Shown piece after piece: positions 13,622 to 13,742 of a DNA stretch of 13,742 bases. The stretch is taken from positions 1-13,742 of the forward strand of contig DAOWJC010000075.1 in assembly GCA_030640595.1 (NCBI GenBank), read 5' to 3'. The position numbers and the translations under genes are program-made. Every line of letters starts with the position of its first letter. The stretch's first letter is position 1. Below the pieces are notes generated by a model that saw only the letters and a program-made list of their open reading frames with translations, was not told where the DNA came from and searched no databases. The stretch is from Dehalococcoidia bacterium. GTDB lineage: Bacteria > Chloroflexota > Dehalococcoidia > Dehalococcoidales > DAOWJC01.

Positions 13622-13742
13622 AGTTTGTGTGTTCTTCGATTCAGCGTGCATTCTTCGCTGGGCGCCTACTGTATTGCATAATAGTCTAGAGTTACATTAA
13701 TGTTAGGTGAATGCCTCTCTCGTGAACATTCAACAAAAGAAT
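13622..13742. repeat. Right copy of 121-bp terminal direct repeat
   Basis: Identical to 1-121 over all 121 bases. The base before it (T13621) would be the last unique base of a 13,621-bp circle. Confidence 0.97.

Overview
The window is essentially one 13-gene operon, all on the minus strand. It runs from a TRAP transporter binding-protein gene (start 13347) down to an HpcH/HpaI-type aldolase gene (end 985), with about 1.26 kb of non-coding DNA split between the two window ends. The first 121 bases (1-121) are repeated exactly as the last 121 (13622-13742). The window is therefore either a circular molecule of 13,621 bp written with its overlap, or a segment that begins and ends in the same direct repeat. 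If circular, it is one complete transcription unit plus one control region. No replication, partition, mobilisation, integrase or transposase gene is visible.

The proteins look bacterial. The Cys-anchored binding protein with a long Pro-Ala linker, and the mix of TRAP, AcnX, MmgE/PrpD and HpcH-type genes, recall uncultured Chloroflexota (Dehalococcoidia-like) from sediment or groundwater. This is a recollection of style, not a search result. Ribosome binding sites are strong (AGGAGG-like), and TTG or GTG starts are common.

Layout in transcription order: a promoter region (13348-13621) with a TATAAT box; dctP; a perfect 14-bp hairpin; dctQ and dctM (overlapping GTGA); a cyclase-family metal hydrolase; an NAD-dependent epimerase/dehydratase-type SDR; a divergent shikimate-dehydrogenase homologue; a metallo-beta-lactamase-fold hydrolase; an MmgE/PrpD-family protein; a TatD-like amidohydrolase; the large and small subunits of aconitase X; a beta-hydroxyacid dehydrogenase of the tartronate-semialdehyde-reductase type; and an HpcH/HpaI aldolase followed by a likely terminator (918-968). 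Beyond it, 1-917 holds no convincing gene but several repeats and foldable elements, the clearest being a 131-bp element bounded by 13-nt inverted repeats (596-726) and duplicated motifs at 751-937.

Taken together the genes suggest uptake of an organic (hydroxy)acid by the TRAP system, oxidation by the SDR and/or AroE-like enzyme, ring or ester opening by the hydrolases, dehydration by AcnX (and perhaps the MmgE/PrpD protein), retro-aldol cleavage by the HpcH-type enzyme and reduction of the resulting aldehyde. The last two steps resemble the GarL/GarR end of aldarate breakdown. The substrate cannot be read from the sequence. Several enzymes lack residues conserved in their families (AroE-like, MmgE/PrpD, MBL-fold, TatD-like), which hints at an uncharacterised pathway. 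Spot GC counts also suggest that the middle genes (about 2790-7590) are more AT-rich than those on either side, so the operon may be a mosaic.
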